Positions 61,720 through 64,000 of a stretch of DNA of 64,000 bases are shown in pieces. Each line of letters begins with the position of its first letter. The stretch's first letter is position 1. Origin of the DNA: Flavobacterium sp. SUN046 (GTDB lineage: Bacteria; Bacteroidota; Bacteroidia; Flavobacteriales; Flavobacteriaceae); contig NZ_JAPQNT010000002.1 in assembly GCF_028867965.1 (NCBI RefSeq), forward strand, positions 124,001-188,000, in the 5' to 3' direction. Made by a program: the position numbers and the translations under genes. The notes below the pieces were generated by a model. It did not search any database. It saw only the letters and a list, made by a program, of their open reading frames with translations, and was not told the origin of the DNA.

Positions 61720-64000
61720 ATGAAAAAAAATACCTTTTTAGTAGTTTTGTTTTTTTGTATGTTTCAACTAGGATTTAGTCAAAATCTTTCACAGTACACT
61801 TTTTCACAAAGTAACACTGGGTTTACGGCTATTTCTGGAGGAACAGCATTAGGGTCGACTACAACTGATGACCAAAGATTTTTAGATCCAGCAACTCCTT
61901 TAGGAAGCGCATTTTTCACTGGTGTTGGATTGCCAATAGGATTTAATTTCACCTATAATGGTTATGTTTACGACAGGTTTGCAGTAAATGCAAATGGATG
62001 GATTTCTTTAGGATCTTCATTATTGACACCTTCAGTAGATATGAATACTACAACGTCTTATTCTCCATTATCATCAACTAGTACCGCTGTTTCTAATACT
62101 CTTGTTGCAAGAATTTCAGCTTTTTCAAGAGATTTGATGTCGCAAGCAGGTGGCGAAATTAGATATGAACTTACTGGAACTGCGCCTAATAGAGTTTTAG
62201 TTGTTCAATGGAAAAACTATGCTAAATACTTAGCAGCTGGAGATTCATTTACTTTTCAAATACGATTGAATGAAACTTCAAATATTGTTCAATTAGCTTA
62301 CGGATCAATGGCTAACAATGTAACATCTACCACTGCAGATTGTGGTCTTAGAGCTAATCCGAGCGCAACGGCTTCTAATTTTAGTAGCAGAACTACAGCT
62401 ACAAATTGGTCAGCAACAACTGCAAGTGTAACAGCAAATGATACGGTATTACTATCTTCAACAATATTTCCTGCATCAGGATTAACTTACAGTTGGACGC
62501 CACCACCATCATGTACAGGAGCTCCAACACCTGGAAATACTATTTCTAGCACAGCATTAGCTTGTAGCGGAGTTGGGTTTACACTTTCTCTACAAAACTC
62601 AACTGCAGGTTCTGGAATTATATATCAATGGCAAACATCTGCAACTGGTTCAGGTTATACCAATGCATCAGGTGCCTCAACAGATTCTAATTATTCAGCA
62701 ACACAAAGTGCTACAACTTATTATCAATGTGTTGTTACTTGTACTGCTACCGGATTGAGCACTATTAGTACACCGGTTATGGTTGGAATGAACAGTCCGT
62801 TAAATTGTTACTGCACGCCAACATACACAACAGGTAAAACAGATGGAGATTTAATTTCAAATATTTCAATAGCTGGAACAACATTGGCTAATAATTCAGG
62901 AACAAGTCCAGTAAATCCTGCTTATACATTTTTTACAGGACAACCTAATTATACAGGAACGCTCCAAGCTGGTTCAACCTACAATGTTTCGGTATCTGTA
63001 GGTACTTTTGGAAGTCAAAACGTTGCTGTTTGGATTGATTATAATGATGATGGTTTATTTTCAACCCCGGAAAGAGTTGGTTATACAACTGCGTCAATCG
63101 ATGCAAACGGAACTGCTTCCTTTCCAATTACTTTAGCATGTAATCCAGCATTAGGGACTCATAGAATGAGAGTTAGAGATGTTTGGAATACTTCAGGAAT
63201 TACCATTGATCCTTGTGCTAATTATGGTTGGGGAGAAACTGAAGATTATAATATTACAATTTCAGCGCCAGTAGCTTGTCCACAACCATCAGCTTTGGCA
63301 GCTTCTTCTATTACTGCAACTACTGCAACATTAACATGGAATTTAGGTTGTTCAGAAACAATGTGGGATGTTAATTTAGCAGTTTCAGGTTCAGGTACTC
63401 CAACAGGTACTCCAACTAATTCAAATGTCTCAAGTCCATTTACTGCCAATGGTTTAACTCCATCTACAAGTTATGAGTTTTATGTAAGAGCAAATTGTCA
63501 ATCTAATGGCACTAGTTTATGGACAGGACCTTTTAATTTTGTAACAGCGCCAGCTAATGATGATTGTGCAGGAGCTGTAGCATTAACAATTGGAAATGTA
63601 TATGGTGATAATCCTGTAACCGGTTCAAATGTTTCTGCGTCCAATTCAAATCCTCCAGCGCCAGGTTGTGCTAGTTTTTTAGGAGGCGATGTATGGTATA
63701 AAGTTATTGTTCCAATTTCAGGAAGTGTTACCGTAGAAACTGGTTCTGTCGCACTAAGTCCAATTTCAGATACAGGAATTGCTGTTTATATTGGTACTTG
63801 TAATTCATTAACTTTAGTGCAATGTGATGATGATAGTAGTACTAATGGAAACTTTTCTTTAATTTCATTAACAGGAAGAACTCCAGGAGAAGTTTTATAT
63901 ATAAATGCATGGGAATATGGTAATGACGCTTATGGTCAGTTCCAAATTTCTGCTTATGATTGTCCTTCAACGGTTCCAGCACCAACTGGAAGTGATACGC
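61720..64000 (+). CDS. Large secreted GEVED/FN3 protein (partial)
   Basis: The gene opens with ATG at 61720 and runs off the right edge without a stop (at least 760 codons). The signal peptide is KKNTFLVVLFFCMFQLGFSQ. The mature part is Ser/Thr/Asn/Gly-rich and looks like a cell-surface or type IX-secreted protein. A GEVED-like module lies near residues 400-513 (VAVWIDYNDDGLFSTPERVGY and GWGETEDYNITI). A fibronectin III-like domain follows near 515-605 (PSALAASSITATTATLTWNLG). The C-terminal sorting signal lies outside the window. Confidence 0.8.
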   Translation, partial: MKKNTFLVVLFFCMFQLGFSQNLSQYTFSQSNTGFTAISGGTALGSTTTDDQRFLDPATPLGSAFFTGVGLPIGFNFTYNGYVYDRFAVNANGWISLGSSLLTPSVDMNTTTSYSPLSSTSTAVSNTLVARISAFSRDLMSQAGGEIRYELTGTAPNRVLVVQWKNYAKYLAAGDSFTFQIRLNETSNIVQLAYGSMANNVTSTTADCGLRANPSATASNFSSRTTATNWSATTASVTANDTVLLSSTIFPASGLTYSWTPPPSCTGAPTPGNTISSTALACSGVGFTLSLQNSTAGSGIIYQWQTSATGSGYTNASGASTDSNYSATQSATTYYQCVVTCTATGLSTISTPVMVGMNSPLNCYCTPTYTTGKTDGDLISNISIAGTTLANNSGTSPVNPAYTFFTGQPNYTGTLQAGSTYNVSVSVGTFGSQNVAVWIDYNDDGLFSTPERVGYTTASIDANGTASFPITLACNPALGTHRMRVRDVWNTSGITIDPCANYGWGETEDYNITISAPVACPQPSALAASSITATTATLTWNLGCSETMWDVNLAVSGSGTPTGTPTNSNVSSPFTANGLTPSTSYEFYVRANCQSNGTSLWTGPFNFVTAPANDDCAGAVALTIGNVYGDNPVTGSNVSASNSNPPAPGCASFLGGDVWYKVIVPISGSVTVETGSVALSPISDTGIAVYIGTCNSLTLVQCDDDSSTNGNFSLISLTGRTPGEVLYINAWEYGNDAYGQFQISAYDCPSTVPAPTGSDT

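Overview
The window looks like chromosome from a Flavobacterium-like member of the Bacteroidota (Flavobacteriaceae). The DNA is AT-rich. Most genes lack a Shine-Dalgarno sequence. Several promoters match the flavobacterial consensus TTG-N19-TAnnTTTG, with exact 19-base spacing before rpsF, fabV and the 53954 gene. Many proteins belong to families seen mainly in this phylum: the 116-aa dicluster ferredoxin next to a LuxC-like reductase, DUF6048/DUF6452, DUF6146, DUF6787, DUF6495, DUF6913, DUF4835, the flavobacterial omega subunit and a GEVED-domain secreted protein. Family names are from memory of sequence patterns, not from a database search. I see no tRNA, rRNA, CRISPR array, transposase or integrase.

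Layout. 1-9.5 kb: a truncated multi-membrane-span protein, a LolD-like ATPase, folE, small membrane proteins and lipoproteins, a DUF937 protein, serA/serC for serine synthesis, an orphan Uma2 protein, and an acyl-CoA reductase divergent from a ferredoxin. 9.5-15.3 kb: a secreted protein, a TonB-dependent receptor, a carboxypeptidase-regulatory-like secreted protein and ychF. 15.3-16.8 kb: a cassette-like island of two orphan genes separated and bordered by an ungapped 62-bp repeat (45/62 identical) and GTTAGC/GCTAAC boundaries; this is the strongest candidate for something new. 16.8-24.8 kb: topoisomerase IV (parE, parC), a YcxB-like protein, fhs and terC. 24.8-34.3 kb: small membrane proteins and lipoproteins, murQ, a ZIP transporter, three methyltransferases (one generic, two acting on RNA) and the DUF6452/DUF6048 pair. 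34.3-35.6 kb: repeat-rich intergenic DNA around osmC. 35.6-45.8 kb: rocD, an Smr protein, a cysteine desulfurase, nadC, a YihY/BrkB protein, priA and a LytTR response regulator. 46-47.2 kb: rpsF-rpsR-rplI. 47.3-53.9 kb: DUF6495, ligA, three tandem YhhN-like membrane proteins, and a 5'-nucleotidase split over two genes. 53.9-61.6 kb: a long co-directional run (DUF6913, dapA, bamD, rpoZ, coaBC, DUF4835, recN, fabV). The window ends inside a large secreted adhesin-like gene.

Most of the content is housekeeping: folate and one-carbon metabolism (folE, fhs), serine, NAD, CoA and lysine/peptidoglycan precursors, DNA topology, repair and replication restart (parE/parC, ligA, recN, priA), ribosome assembly and rRNA modification, and outer-membrane assembly (bamD, LolD-like). 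The accessory signal lies in intergenic DNA: the cassette-like island, four families of dispersed or inverted repeats, and several hairpin-rich leaders. At protein level the notable points are a CoaC domain lacking two residues known to be catalytic in E. coli, a four-cysteine insertion in ornithine aminotransferase, and the divided 5'-nucleotidase.
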